The notes under the pieces are model-generated. The model saw only the letters and a list, made by a program, of their open reading frames with translations, did not search any database and was not told where the DNA came from. This document shows, one piece after another, positions 1 to 11,430 of a DNA stretch of 64,000 nt. The DNA is from Artemisia argyi (taxonomy: Eukaryota > Streptophyta > Magnoliopsida > Asterales > Asteraceae). Where the stretch lies: NCBI GenBank assembly GCA_030686995.1, contig CM060680.1, positions 197,457,322 through 197,521,321 on the forward strand. The letters run 5' to 3'. Position 1 is the stretch's first letter, and every line of letters starts with the position of its first letter. The translations under genes and the position numbers were made by a program.

Positions 1-571
1 TACATCCTAACATTTGCGAATGTTGGATACATCATAAACGTGAGGTCTTCGGAGATGAAGAGTAGACTCACGACTAATTGCTTAATTGTTTTGATGAACT
101 TATACATGTCTTTATTATACTATATGTTAGCAGTGGGTTATGAACACACAGGTTGCAAGTCTCTTATGGCGGGACTTGTAACTGAGTGGATTCACGATGC
201 CTTTACTATGTGAACATTCTTTTGAGGCTTTTTCAACTGTTTTAAGACAAACTCTATGAACTCACCAACCATTGTGTTGACACTTTAGCATGTTTATCTC
301 AGTTTAGTAAGGCGATAGCTAGTGCGTGGAACTTAGAGTCAAGTTGCATATTCTGAAGACTTATGCTTTTATCATTTACCATTCAAAATATTTTGTATAC
401 ATTTATGTATCATACTTTGGAATCTCATATTTGTGACTTTGAATTCATTAATCGAATGGTAACTTTTCAAAACGTCTCATTTAGAGTTCGTTTTCTATAA
501 CTTGTACTTTGTATTATGAAGTAGCACCCCTATGACACAGTCTTCCGCTGCGGTATTTTGAGGGTGTTACA
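1..571 (+). mobile_element. 3' end of an LTR (LTR retrotransposon) inserted in the MULE
   Basis: The segment ends in GAGGGTGTTACA at 571. Read on the other strand this is TGTAACACCC followed by an imperfect GCAGCGG block, the same terminal pattern as the LTRs at 37267 and 43910. The DNA immediately after it (572 onward) is MULE sequence beginning GATATCACCAGTGATG, so the junction is the right edge of a retrotransposon that landed in the MULE; GATAT (572-576) is the expected 5-bp target duplication, whose partner would lie left of the window. No reading frame of note. The LTR's start is outside the window, so solo LTR and full element cannot be told apart. Confidence 0.75.
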
Positions 572-662
572 GATATCACCAGTGATGTCACCAACACCTG
601 AAGGAACACCTAACATATCACCAGTGATACAACAAAAAACAACAGCAATTGTTGTTGCAAAT

Positions 663-3600
663 ATGGGAGATGAAGAAGAAGAGACAGAGACTTCAAAAAA
701 CAAGAAAAAAGGGTCAGTGCACAAGGTTGAAAAGACAACGAAAACAATTGCCAAGAAAAAACCAATAGCAAAAAGGAAAACAACAGAAACAGAATCCCCA
801 ATTGCAACAACAAGAAGCAAAACAAAGAAACAACGAATAGAAGAAGAAGACCGAAAGAAAAATGTGGCCGGAAAAAGAAAAAGGGCAGAAAAAGATAAAA
901 GAAAAGGAAAAAGGGAAGATGAGGAAGATGATGAATTTGTTGCTGAGAAAAAGAAGGGTAAGGGTAAAGGAAAGAAAGAATTGCAAAAGCAAGATACAGA
1001 TGATGAAGATTTTGTGGTCGAGGTGAAAAAGGATAAGAAAAAGGGTAAACAGAAAATGGAAGAGGAAGTAGATGATAAAGCAATATGGTTCAAGTCGTTA
1101 AGAGCAAAGACAACTGTAAAACCCTTTTATGAAGCTACACATAAATTGAGCCCAGAGAGAAAACAAAGGGTGAGAGAAATGGGCTTTGGCTCATTACTTG
1201 GGTTCCCATATAACAAGTTTCCAGCAAAAATACCATACTTCCTATTAAAAAACTTGGATGAGGATAAAATGCAGATAAACTTGCCAAAAGGTGGGGTTAT
1301 CAAAATAACTCCAAGGAAGATTAGAGAAGTACTAGGAATCCCAATGGGACCAATACCATTCTATGCTGAGACAAAAAGGTTGCCAAAGGACTCAGTCTAC
1401 TGCCAATTCATGGCACAGCTACCAAGCGACACAAGGCAAAGAAAACCAACACTTTTATCAAACATAATTCAAAAATCAGAAGGAACAGACTTCATTTTTG
1501 ATTTGAATTACTTGATGCTCTTTGCAAACTGCCTTGTGTCTTGCAAAAATTTAGCAATGTTGCAGTATGATGTGCTGGAAAACATAAAATCATCAGAAGA
1601 TATACACAAGATAGATTGGTGCACATACATATGGAATTGCATGAAAAATAGCAAGAAAAAGTGGGATGATAAAACGTTTGAAAGTTGGTACTACGGACCC
1701 CATGTGACATTCACAGTAAGTAAAAGTTATCTTTAAAAAATAAGCTTTATATGAAATCTGTTGTATAGTATCACCAGTGATAATTTCAAAGTTTTGTCTT
1801 TTTATAAAGTAGATTTAATTTAGAATTGATTTTATTAACTAATTGTATTTTAATGAAAGTTTTGTTTCATTGAAAAACAACTTATTTACTTGCATTACAC
1901 AAAATTCGAAGAAATGGATGTTCCACGGAAATGGCCAGCCATTAAGAATTGGAGACAAGATTTTATAGAGGAAAGGCAGGAGAAGGAGATGGATGCACAA
2001 CAGTTCGGCTTGGTGATGGTCATTGAAGAAGATGAAAACAATCAAGAAAATGAAAATCAAAAGCTAAGACAGGTAAGATATCACTAGTGATAAATTAGCT
2101 TATTAAAAGATATAACTAGTGATGAATACTTATGTTTATTTATTTACAAACAGGACATATACGACACAATAAAAGAAAACTTTGAAAGAGTTTTAAAAGA
2201 GAAAAAAAAATTAGAAAATTCCATCAAAGTAAGCATGGAAATGTACCAAGGGGATGAAACAATAGGGAGGTTTTTAGAAAGGTTCAATGCAGAATTCAAA
2301 ATAGGAATAAGAACTGATGAAGTTGGAAGATTGATAGAAGATGAGGCAGGCCCTAGCAGAAGAGAAGATGAAGATACTGGAGAAGAAGATGGGAGTAGTG
2401 ATAATGATGAAGATGGCAATGATAATAATGGAGGAGGTGATGAAGATGGAGGTGATGAAGGAGAAAATTTGGATGAAAATTTAAACGATGCTGCCATAGA
2501 AGATTTATCAAAGGAAAAGGACGACGCAGAAAAGGTAAGACATATTCAGTACTTATGTAAATGCAGTATCACAAGTGATACTTATGTGTATATTGATAAT
2601 ATGCAACCTGTTTCATATGACTATTAACAAATAAAAGTAATGTATAGTATCACCTGTGATATATTGAGTAGTTTTGTTAATGCAGTATCACAAGTGATAA
2701 AATACCTATATATACTTAATTTTTTGTTTCAAATTAACATACAGGCAGAAAAAGAAGCTGCAGAGAAAGAAGCTGCAGAAAAAGAACATCAGAAAAACCA
2801 GGAAGAAGAAAAGGTTAGATTAATTCAATACTTATGTGTAAATTGTTAATATGCAACCTGTTTCATATGAGGTATCAAATGTCATACCTAATATGGTCTT
2901 TATTAACAAATGAAAGTAATGGATAGTATCTCCTGTGATATATTAAATTGTTTTGTTTATGCAGTATCACAAGTGATAAAATACCTATATATACTTAAAT
3001 TTTTTGTTTTAAATTGACATACAGGACTTAAAAGAAGCTGCAGAGAAAGAACATGCCAAAAAACAGGAAGAAGAAAAGGTTAGGTTAATTCAATACTTAT
3101 GTGAACATTGTAAATATGCAACCTAATATGGTCTTTATTAACAAATGAAAGTAATGGATAGTATCTCCTGTGATATATTAAATTGTTTTGTTTATGCAGT
3201 ATCACAAGTGATAAAATACCTATATATACTTAAATTTTTTGTTTTAAATTGACGTACAGGCCTTAAAAGAAGCTGCAGATAAAGAAGCTGCAGAGAAAGA
3301 ACATGCCAAAAAACAAGAAGAAGAAAAGGTTAGGTTAATTCAATACTTATGTGAACATTGTAAAAGAAAAAAATGGATAGTATCTCCTGTGATATATTAA
3401 ATAGTTTTGTTTATGCAGTATCACAAGTGATAAAAAAACATATATATACATAAATTTTTGTTTTAAATTGACAAACAGGCCTTAAAAGAAACTGCAGAGA
3501 AAGAACATGCCAAAAAACAAGAAGAACAAAAGGTTTGATTAATTGTATAGATTTGTTTATGAAGTATCACAAATTATAAGATACAAATATATACTTAATT

Positions 3601-5579
3601 TTTTGTTTTAATTTTAAAAACAGGCCAAAAAAGAAGCTGCAGCAAAAGAAGCAGAAGCTAAAAAAGAGAGAGAAGAAAAACTTAAAAGATCAAAAGAAAA
3701 AATGCTTCAAAAACAAAAAGAAGCCACTGAGAAAAAAAAACAACAAGAAATACAAAAGGTAAATAAAATAAAAAACGGTATAATAAAAAAAATATCTCAA
3801 GTGATACAATATAATAGTCTTTTAATTTTTAATAAAACAGGCTGCAAAAGAAGAAGCAAACAAAAAGCAAGAAGAAATAAAAGCTGAAAAAGAAAAAGCT
3901 CGGGTAGAGGCTGAAAAGGAAGCAGCTGAGAAAAGGAAAGCAGCCGCAAAGAAGCTTAACGAAAAAAGAGCAAATGAAAAGGTTAGATACTTTTAAGTTT
4001 AAATAGTTATCTTTAAGCAACAAAAAAATCATAAGGATATAATTCGTGAGTGGTATGTTTTTGTTTCTCTTTACGTTGTCGACATATAGTTTGGTTTAGC
4101 TTATTTTAAAAATGGAAACATTGAACAGGCTGAAAGAGAAACTGCAATTCAAGAACATGAAAGCCCATCAATTCAAGTAAAACCATTCGAAACTGGAAAG
4201 GACATTGTTGAAGCAAGCATCAAAGAAAATGAGATAAAAGAAGGAAAAAGGAAAGTAAAACCGTCAATGTACTTAAAGTCACCGTATAATAACAAAATGG
4301 CCAATGTGATGGAGCCATTGACAGAAGATGAAACACTGTTAGCATACAGCTTGTTTTCAATGGAAGGAGACATCCTGTAAGATTCTTATAATTTGCTATT
4401 TATATTTTAATTTATGTTTTTTTTTATCACCAGTGATATTTATATATATAACAAAGAAACTGACATTTATCAAATGTGATACAAAAATACAGAGACAATT
4501 TGTTTGATGATGGAAATGGAACAGTAGTACCAAGAATAACATCACAGACACTTTCGCCAGGGATACTAATTGAAAGCCTTGTAATTGACGCATTCATTGC
4601 GGTGATGAATGAAGAAGAGAGAAGGAAACTAAAGAAAGAAAAGAGAAGATACTACTTACCATTGGCTGCAACGGTAAATATATTTAAAATAACAAAAATA
4701 AATGTATATCTAAAATTTATATGATCTTAATAAAAAAAAATCATTTTTAATAAACTTTTCGTATATTGTGATAAAACAGCATCCGGAGATTGAAAAGAAG
4801 GATAAAGACCTGGACAAACAGATTGAGCAGTTTATGGATATACTAAACAAGGATGAAACAAGTAACAAGTTGAGAGATGTAAACTTGGTATTCTTCCCCA
4901 TCATAGCTCATGAACATTACTATGTCATAGTATTCAACCTTGAGAAAGGTCAAGCAATAATACTGGACAACAGTATATCTGATGCAGATTACGACAGAAA
5001 ATACAAAGCAATTTTTGTTTTTGTGGTAAGTTACATCTGGACTGATCTATAATTGTTTTTTGTTTTATTTGAATTAATATCACTAGAGATAGATTTTATT
5101 TTGTTTTTGTTCTATTTGGATAAATATCACTAGAGATACATTTTATTTTAATAGAAGAATTTTAATTTTATTTGCAGAAAGAGATGCTTGTTCATTACAT
5201 GATGAGAACTAAACACCCAGCATTCGACAAGTTAGTTAAAGAAAAGAAACCGAAGATACCAAGTATGAAATGGAAAACAAAAGAAAACAAGATAGATTGT
5301 GGCCTGTATATGATGATGCATATGGAGATGTTTCATGGTGAACTTGGACTAAAATGGAAGACAAACATCTTGGACGAAAGAAACCGACAATATGCTGAAC
5401 AGATTAAAAAGATGAGGATGAGGTATGCTGCCAAGATTCTCTTGCACGATGTGAACAAGAATAGCAAGATGACGTCAGATTTCGCTATCAAGTTTGCTGA
5501 AGAACACAGTGATAAAGAAAAGATGAAGATGATGGTTGAAGAAGCTATGAAGAAAAAGGCAGCAGAAGAAAAGCATTAG
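663..5579 (+). CDS. ULP1-type cysteine protease of the MULE, copy A (about 13 exons)
   Basis: My exon model: 663-1715, ~1860-2072, 2154-2534, 2745-2813, 3025-3078, 3260-3328, 3479-3532, 3624-3758, 3841-3981, 4129-4376, 4493-4673, 4780-5025, 5178-5579 (TAG), about 1,081 residues, all phases consistent. Order of parts: lysine/acid-rich low-complexity head; a DUF1985/plant-mobile-domain-like region (motifs MGFGSLL, EVLGIPMGP); an acidic linker; a long KEAAEKE-type coiled coil; and a C48 (ULP1/SENP) protease domain. In the last, the His is in HEHYYVIVF, the Asp in ILDNS and the nucleophile in KIDCGLYMM. The family removes SUMO-like modifiers; a target here is unknown. The usual oxyanion Gln before DCG is not evident (KTKENKIDCG). 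The ATG at 663 is the first plausible start downstream of the LTR edge; the reading frame is open to 558, so the true start may have been lost. The second exon's acceptor is uncertain. No premature stop was seen. Confidence 0.82.
2630..3540 (+). repeat. Tandemly amplified exon-intron unit within ULP1-A
   Basis: At least four consecutive ~160-220 bp units repeat an intron carrying two dyads (ATCTCCTGTGAT-type and ATCACAAGTGAT-type), a stretch TTTTTTGTTTTAAATTGAC, an acceptor ACAG, a short exon and a donor AAG/GTTAG. The exons (2745-2813, 3025-3078, 3260-3328, 3479-3532) encode 23, 18, 23 and 18 codons of the type LKEAAEKEHAKKQEEEK. All are phase 0, so each duplication lengthens the coiled coil in frame. 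The next exon (3624-3758) starts with a diverged version. Confidence 0.85.
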
Positions 5580-6452
5580 TTGAATTTAATGCTTTTCCAA
5601 AGACAATTTATTTCCAAAAACAATTTATGATTCTGTTTTATGTATTTTAGATTTCTAAACTAGGATTAAGTATTCGATAAGCAAAAATCCATTGAAGCAC
5701 TGCCGAGCCACGGAATGTGACGAACAACTGTCCAAGTTTGGGGTTACCTAAGAATGACGGGGGTGCTCTATTAGGTCCTGAACCACATTCTCTGGTGGTG
5801 GAGATTGTGTTATATTCTGTTATGGATATTGCAAAATCTGAATGCATCTAGGATTAGATGATAGCTATGCTAAAAAAACTATAGAATCTTTGTATTTTCT
5901 TTGTTCTGCATTTTGGGAAATGAAGACAGTTGAAGTATTATATTTGAGGTTTTAAATGCCTTTGAATTATACGACCAATGTATGATTCTAAATGTATCAC
6001 TGATGATATCTCTTACTTTGTATATATGTATCACAGGTGATACCTCATATTTTGTATATAGAAAATCTAAAAATTCTTTGGGCAAGTCTCTAAGCACAAA
6101 CTATTTAGCCCAGTTAGTAAGCCCAAACTATATTTAATTATTGGACTATTAAAGAAATTCTTAATAATATTTTCAAAACAAAAACTAAAGAACAAAAAAT
6201 TTTAAAACATTTATATAACTATTAAAAAATAATCATATCTTCAGTGATAAAAAAATAATATAAATAAATTAGAAAAAATAAAAATACAAGAACCAAAAGT
6301 GTAAAATTGCAAAAAAAAAACCCAAATACCCAAATAAAAAATTAATGAATCGACAGCTTTGACCTAGATCTGCAACATAAACCATCAGAAAAAACACACA
6401 CAAACACACACACCATACCATACCATACGCTAAAAATCAAATTGAGTAAAAG
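5580..6452. other. Intergenic region between ULP1-A and ULP1-B
   Basis: No convincing coding sequence. It should hold the 3'UTR of copy A and the promoter of copy B. Two dyads sit at about 5996-6009 (imperfect, ATCACTGATGATA) and 6030-6043 (TATCACAGGTGATA). The stretch 5650-5850 is noticeably richer in G+C than its surroundings; I could not identify it. A CA-rich stretch at 6397-6425 precedes the candidate first ATG of copy B. Confidence 0.5.
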
Positions 6453-9400
6453 ATGAATGAATTGGGAGCTGAAAAACAAGATAAGGGGAAAGACATTGAA
6501 CAAAATGTAGATAACGATATGACAATCATTTCAATCAAATTTAAATATGTTTTGTTGTAGTTTCTGTTTAAACTTGATTTTTTGTTGTTTAATATTTTTG
6601 TTAAACTTATGTCAATCAAAATCCTAGCTTATTATTAACTATTTTAGCTTAAAAAACAAAATAGTCTACTTTAAGGGGTGTTTGGTACAAGTTAATTATA
6701 AATCTTATAGATGGTTTATTGGCTTATTGTTAACTTATCTATCTGTGTTAACAGTCTTAGGTTTTTAATTTAGATTTTGAGTAGCTTCTGATTAGCTTAA
6801 ATTTGGTTCATAAGATTTGGTGCTAAAAATGCAGACAATAAAACAGAGGAAAAAAAAAACAAAAAAGAAGAAAACAGTTGCCAAGATTAGACTATAAGAA
6901 AAAACGTTATGGAAGAGGATTAGAAGAACAACAAAAAAAATTAGAAGAAAAAAATAAGAAGAAAATGCTGATGAAGGAAGAAAGGACACAGGAAGCAAAT
7001 TTTGAAAGAAAGGATGAAAAGGAAGAAGCAGAAAAGAAAGAAGGAGAAGAACAATGTAATAAAAAAGTTAGTATCACTGGAGATACTTTGAATATCACTG
7101 GTATTAAACAAAATACTAATTCAATAAAACATACTTTACATTATGCCACAGGTTGAAAATGAAGAAGATGAAGAAACAAAAGAAACTAATAAAGAAGATG
7201 CAGCAAAAAAAGAAGAAAAAGCAAACGGGAAAAGAAAAATATATGAAACTGAGGTGGATGATGATGGAAATGCAAAAAAGAAACGAAAGTGGTATACATT
7301 GTTGAGGGCAAGGGCAACAATTAAACCCCCATTTGAAGCAACGCATGGACTAAGCGTTGAAAGAAAAAGATTAATTAGACATATGGGGTTTGGAGACTTG
7401 ATTGATTTTCCAATTGAAGAATTACCAACAAGGCTAGCATTTTTTATAGTAGACAGCCTTGATGTAGAAACAATGAATCTTAGGCTTCCAACGGGAAACT
7501 TACAAATTTCTCCACAAACAGTGAAGGTAGCTCTTGGGTTACCAAAGGGAACAAGGAGGTTGGAAAGAAATGAAGGACAAAAAGAAAAGAATGATAAATT
7601 TGAGGAAGAATGGAAGGAACAATACAAAGATGAAAACAAGTTGACAATAAATGAAATATCAAAGCAGATAAGAAAGACAAGAAACACAGATTTCATCTTC
7701 AAAATGAACTTTTTGATGCTAGTTGCAAATACATTGGGAGAATGTGATAACAACTCTGTCGTAAAAACAACAGTATTGGAAAACGTACTTGAAGAAGATG
7801 ACGTGACAGATATAGACTGGTGCACATACGTGTATGAATGTGCAAGATTATCAAAAAAAGATTGGGTAACAAGAAAGAAGGATAGGACAGAAGTCGTCTA
7901 TTACGGACCAGTAACATTCTTGACGGTAACTCCTAAATATTTTTTTGATTTTTCTTTTAAGATACTAATACATTAATTTTATTTGTTAAAAATTAATATG
8001 AGATATCACCTGTGATACCTCATAAAAAATGTTTTTTTATTTATGTTTCATCTGTTAAATGGTTGATGAAACTGCTTGCATATTTACAATATACAAAGTT
8101 TGATGCAATGAATGTACCAAGAAGATTACCGGCTTTCAAAAGCTGGAATGCAAACCTGCTGAAAAGCAGGGAGACTCTAGAAATTGATGTAACAAAATAC
8201 TTTGGAATGGTCGAGATAATAGGAGATCTGGGAGGTCTAAATAAAAAAGAAAGAAGTGCTCAAAAAGAGGTAAGTGTATGATATCTCTTGTGATACTAGA
8301 TTATAATATGCAGAATAATATTCTATGACTTTATACTAGATTATAATATCTCTTGTGATATTATTTTATGATATCTCTTGTGATACTAGATAATAATAAA
8401 CAGAATATTATTTTATATTATCTCTTGTGATATTATTATTTTAAATTGATTTACAGGAAATTTATCAGATGTTAGAAGATAAAATAGAAAACATTTTGAA
8501 TGAGAAAGAATTGTTTGAAGAAACAATAATAGATACTATATTCAAGTTTGGGAATAACAGAAGGCTTAATGAATATAGAGAGAGATTCAATCAAATTTTC
8601 AGAAACATAAATTGTAAATCATCATCGACAGAATCAAGTGGTATCAAATTTGAAACAAGTGATGATGAAGATGACAACAATGGAGATCAAAACGCAGAAT
8701 GTGCAGATGATAATGGAGAATCTATGATAGTTGATAATAATGAAGGTGACCCGACTGTCGAAAAATCAGAATCAAACTTTGAAAAAGATGAAGGGATTGG
8801 AAATGATAAAGATGACGAGAGTAATAATATAAGGGATGAAGCTGCAGGAAACAAAGAACAAAACAGAACAAAAAAGGATGTAGCTTCAGAAAACAATGAA
8901 GCCAGCAGTATAAACAAGGATGAAGCTCCAGGAAACAATGAAGGAAAAAAAGATGAAACAAACAAGGTAACAAGTCAAAAAAATGAGAATGGCGAAAAAA
9001 TTCAAGATGAAATTTTTTTTTGGGATGATGCATCAATTTTTGACGAATTGCTGAATAAAAGTGATGAACAAATTAAAAATGAATTCAGAGAAATGAAAGA
9101 GAAAGAAGCCAAATTGGCTTCAAAGAAGCTTGAAGACTTAACTGATGAAGAATTCTTTGAAGCTTTCAAAGATAGTGAATGTCAGACATTTGGAAATGAG
9201 AAAAACGTCAAAGAAAAACAAACGGAAGAAGCGGGTGAATCTTCACAAAAATTAAAAGAAAAGGAACAAGAAGGCCCATCTAGTTGTCAAAGTAGGGAGC
9301 ACATTTTTGTGTTCACACCAGGAGGATCTCAGCCATCATTTAATCTAGGATTTGATACCCCAGAAGAACAGTTGAAACCATTCAAGAAAACAGAATCAAA

Positions 9401-10805
9401 TGATGAAGAAACCCAATATCGGTGCTTGCAATCACCCTATATAAATGAAAAGGTCAGCACGACAGAAGAGCCAACAGAGGATGAACTACTATTGGCAAGA
9501 AGCATCTTCTCTATGCAAGGAAATGAAGCGTAAAATTAACTTTAAATATTTATGAACTTGAAATTATCACAGGTGATACATAGTATCACCTGTGATACAT
9601 GAAAAATGAGTAACATATGTAGATTCTTATATTTATCACCTGTCATATTGTCAAAACAGAGAACAAGTTTTCAAGGACCAAGGAGTAGAATTAATGAGAA
9701 TGAATGTACAATCACTAGCAACAGGATTGAAAATTGAAACTCCTGTGATCGACACATTTGCTTCAATCCTAAATTACGAGGAATGGCTATCAGATAAAGA
9801 GATAAAAAGGCATTACTTTTATACATCAATGATGGTAAGATAAAATATTATTTAAAAATAATTTATTATACTTGAATGTATCTTATCTATAAACTTAATT
9901 AAATTTGTTTTTAATTTTCAAGCAGCTCTCGGGAATAATACAGGATGATCCAGAATGCTTGCTTACAAAGATAGATAAACAATACGATGAGTTTGCAAAG
10001 ATGATTGCAATTTAGATGGAAGACGATATAAGAAAGCTACAATTTGAAGACGTTGACCTGGTATATAATATGAATTTATAAACTAATCAATGTACTTATT
10101 CTATTATTTTTAAAACTTACATCATTTTATATAAATTAAAACAGGTTTTCTTTCCAATCATATCACATGAGCATTACTACCTAATAGTTTTCAACATCAT
10201 CAAATGGACATTCGTGATAATAGATAACAGTGATTCAGATGGAACATACGAAGGAAAATACAAAGAAAACTATGAGTTTGTGGTAAGAAAACACTATAAT
10301 GAATGCTTCATATATAATTTCTTTGTGCCAAATAAATTAAACATATCACTTGTGATACTAGTTTATAAATAACATTTTGTATCTTAATTTACAGAGGGGT
10401 GTTTTTGCAAAACATTTGTCGACATATCAACATCCAAAAGGAGATGAATTAATGAATCAAAAAAGAAAACCAACAATCTTAAACATGAGTTGGAGGACAA
10501 AGAAAGAAAAGATAGATTGCGGTTTGTACATGATGCTGCATATGGAACATTATCAGGGAAAGAGTGCAACAAAATGGGAAACAGGCATGCTAAAAGAAAA
10601 GGACAAAAATCACAGAATGCAGATAAACAACTTGAGAGCAAAATATGCAACAAAGATAATGCTTCATGAAGTAAATGATAACCAAAAAATGATGTCAGAC
10701 TACGCTTTAAAGTTTGCAGCTGAAAACTCAGACGAAGAAGAAGCAAAAAAATTGGTCGAGGAGGCAATAAAGAGAAAGATTGCTCAAGAAAATGAACAGA
10801 GATAA
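6453..10805 (+). pseudogene. ULP1-type cysteine protease of the MULE, copy B, with an in-frame TAG
   Basis: Paralogue of copy A with the same architecture. Exons I can phase: ~6848-7066, 7152-7925, ~8003 or 8099-8269, 8457-9529, 9660-9834, 9926-10060, 10145-10282, 10395-10805 (TAA). A first exon from ATG 6453 (MNELGAEKQDKGK) is plausible but its splicing is unclear. The DUF1985-like region reads MGFGDLIDF and VALGLPKGT; the protease domain has His in HEHYYLIVF, Asp in IIDNS and Cys in KIDCGLYMM. The family's glutamine upstream of DCG is again not evident. Exon 9926-10060 contains TAG at 10013-10015, upstream of all catalytic residues, so a full protease would need readthrough. Copy B has one intron (10061-10144) that copy A lacks and one long acidic exon (8457-9529) where copy A has the coiled-coil exon series. 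Acceptor of the third exon is uncertain. Confidence 0.8.
8270..8456 (+). repeat. Dyad-bearing tandem repeat filling an intron of ULP1-B
   Basis: The intron consists largely of repeats of ATATCTCTTGTGATA joined by ACTAGATTATAATA-type spacers: at least four copies in under 190 bp. Here the left half-site is ATCTC instead of ATCAC in every copy, so the variant was fixed before amplification. Confidence 0.8.
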
Positions 10806-11430
10806 AGAGAAAATGAAAAGAAGTAGTTAACAATTTGAGATTTAGTTTTGGAATAGAATCTTGTAATTGGCAATCAAAAGATGTAAAACATTAGTTTTCG
10901 GTAACTTGAAGTTGTAAGACAATAGTCCCTTTATTATGGTTTATCACAAGTGATTTATCACATGTTCATAATGTTTATATTATGCTTTTCATAATTCTAT
11001 ATCACAGGTGATAAAATTAAAAATAACACTTGACATGATATAAACTAATAAAAATATAAAAAAAAAAAAGTATCACAAGAGATACACAGAAATTCAATCA
11101 TTCTAAAAAAAACAAAAATAAATGTCACAAAAAATTAAACACTTTAACCTGTTTATGTTATGCTTTTCATCATTTAAATTCTTTATCACAGGTGATAAAA
11201 GTAAAATAACACTTGAGAACAAATAAACAAAATAAATCCGAAAAAAAGTATCACAAGGGATAAACAGAAATTCAATTATTCTAAAAAATAACAAAAACAA
11301 AAAATGTCACAAATATTTAAACACTTTAATGCTTTATCACAAGTGATAAATGTCACAAATATTTCATAAAGTCACAAAAAAAAAATAAAAATAAAAATAA
11401 ACCAATCACTAAAAATCAAACTTCAATTGC
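10806..11430. repeat. Convergent 3' region between ULP1-B and the transposase, with a 178-bp tandem duplication
   Basis: Not coding. Two units of about 178 bp begin with TATGCTTTTCAT at 10981 and 11159. Each holds TATCACAGGTGATA, a diverged dyad (ATCACAAGAGAT, ATCACAAGGGAT) and AATGTCACAAA. A further dyad TATCACAAGTGATA lies near 11337. Both flanking genes end here, so it should contain both polyadenylation regions. Confidence 0.7.

Noticed and set aside
530..1093. Long minus-strand open frames rich in Ser/Phe/Leu opposite ULP1-A and ULP1-B (also 610-1083, 2144-2497, 7136-7825, 8687-9036)
   Set aside because: They are antisense shadows of lysine/glutamate-rich coding exons; GAA/AAG codons read backwards give TTC/CTT. 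No start context or domain.
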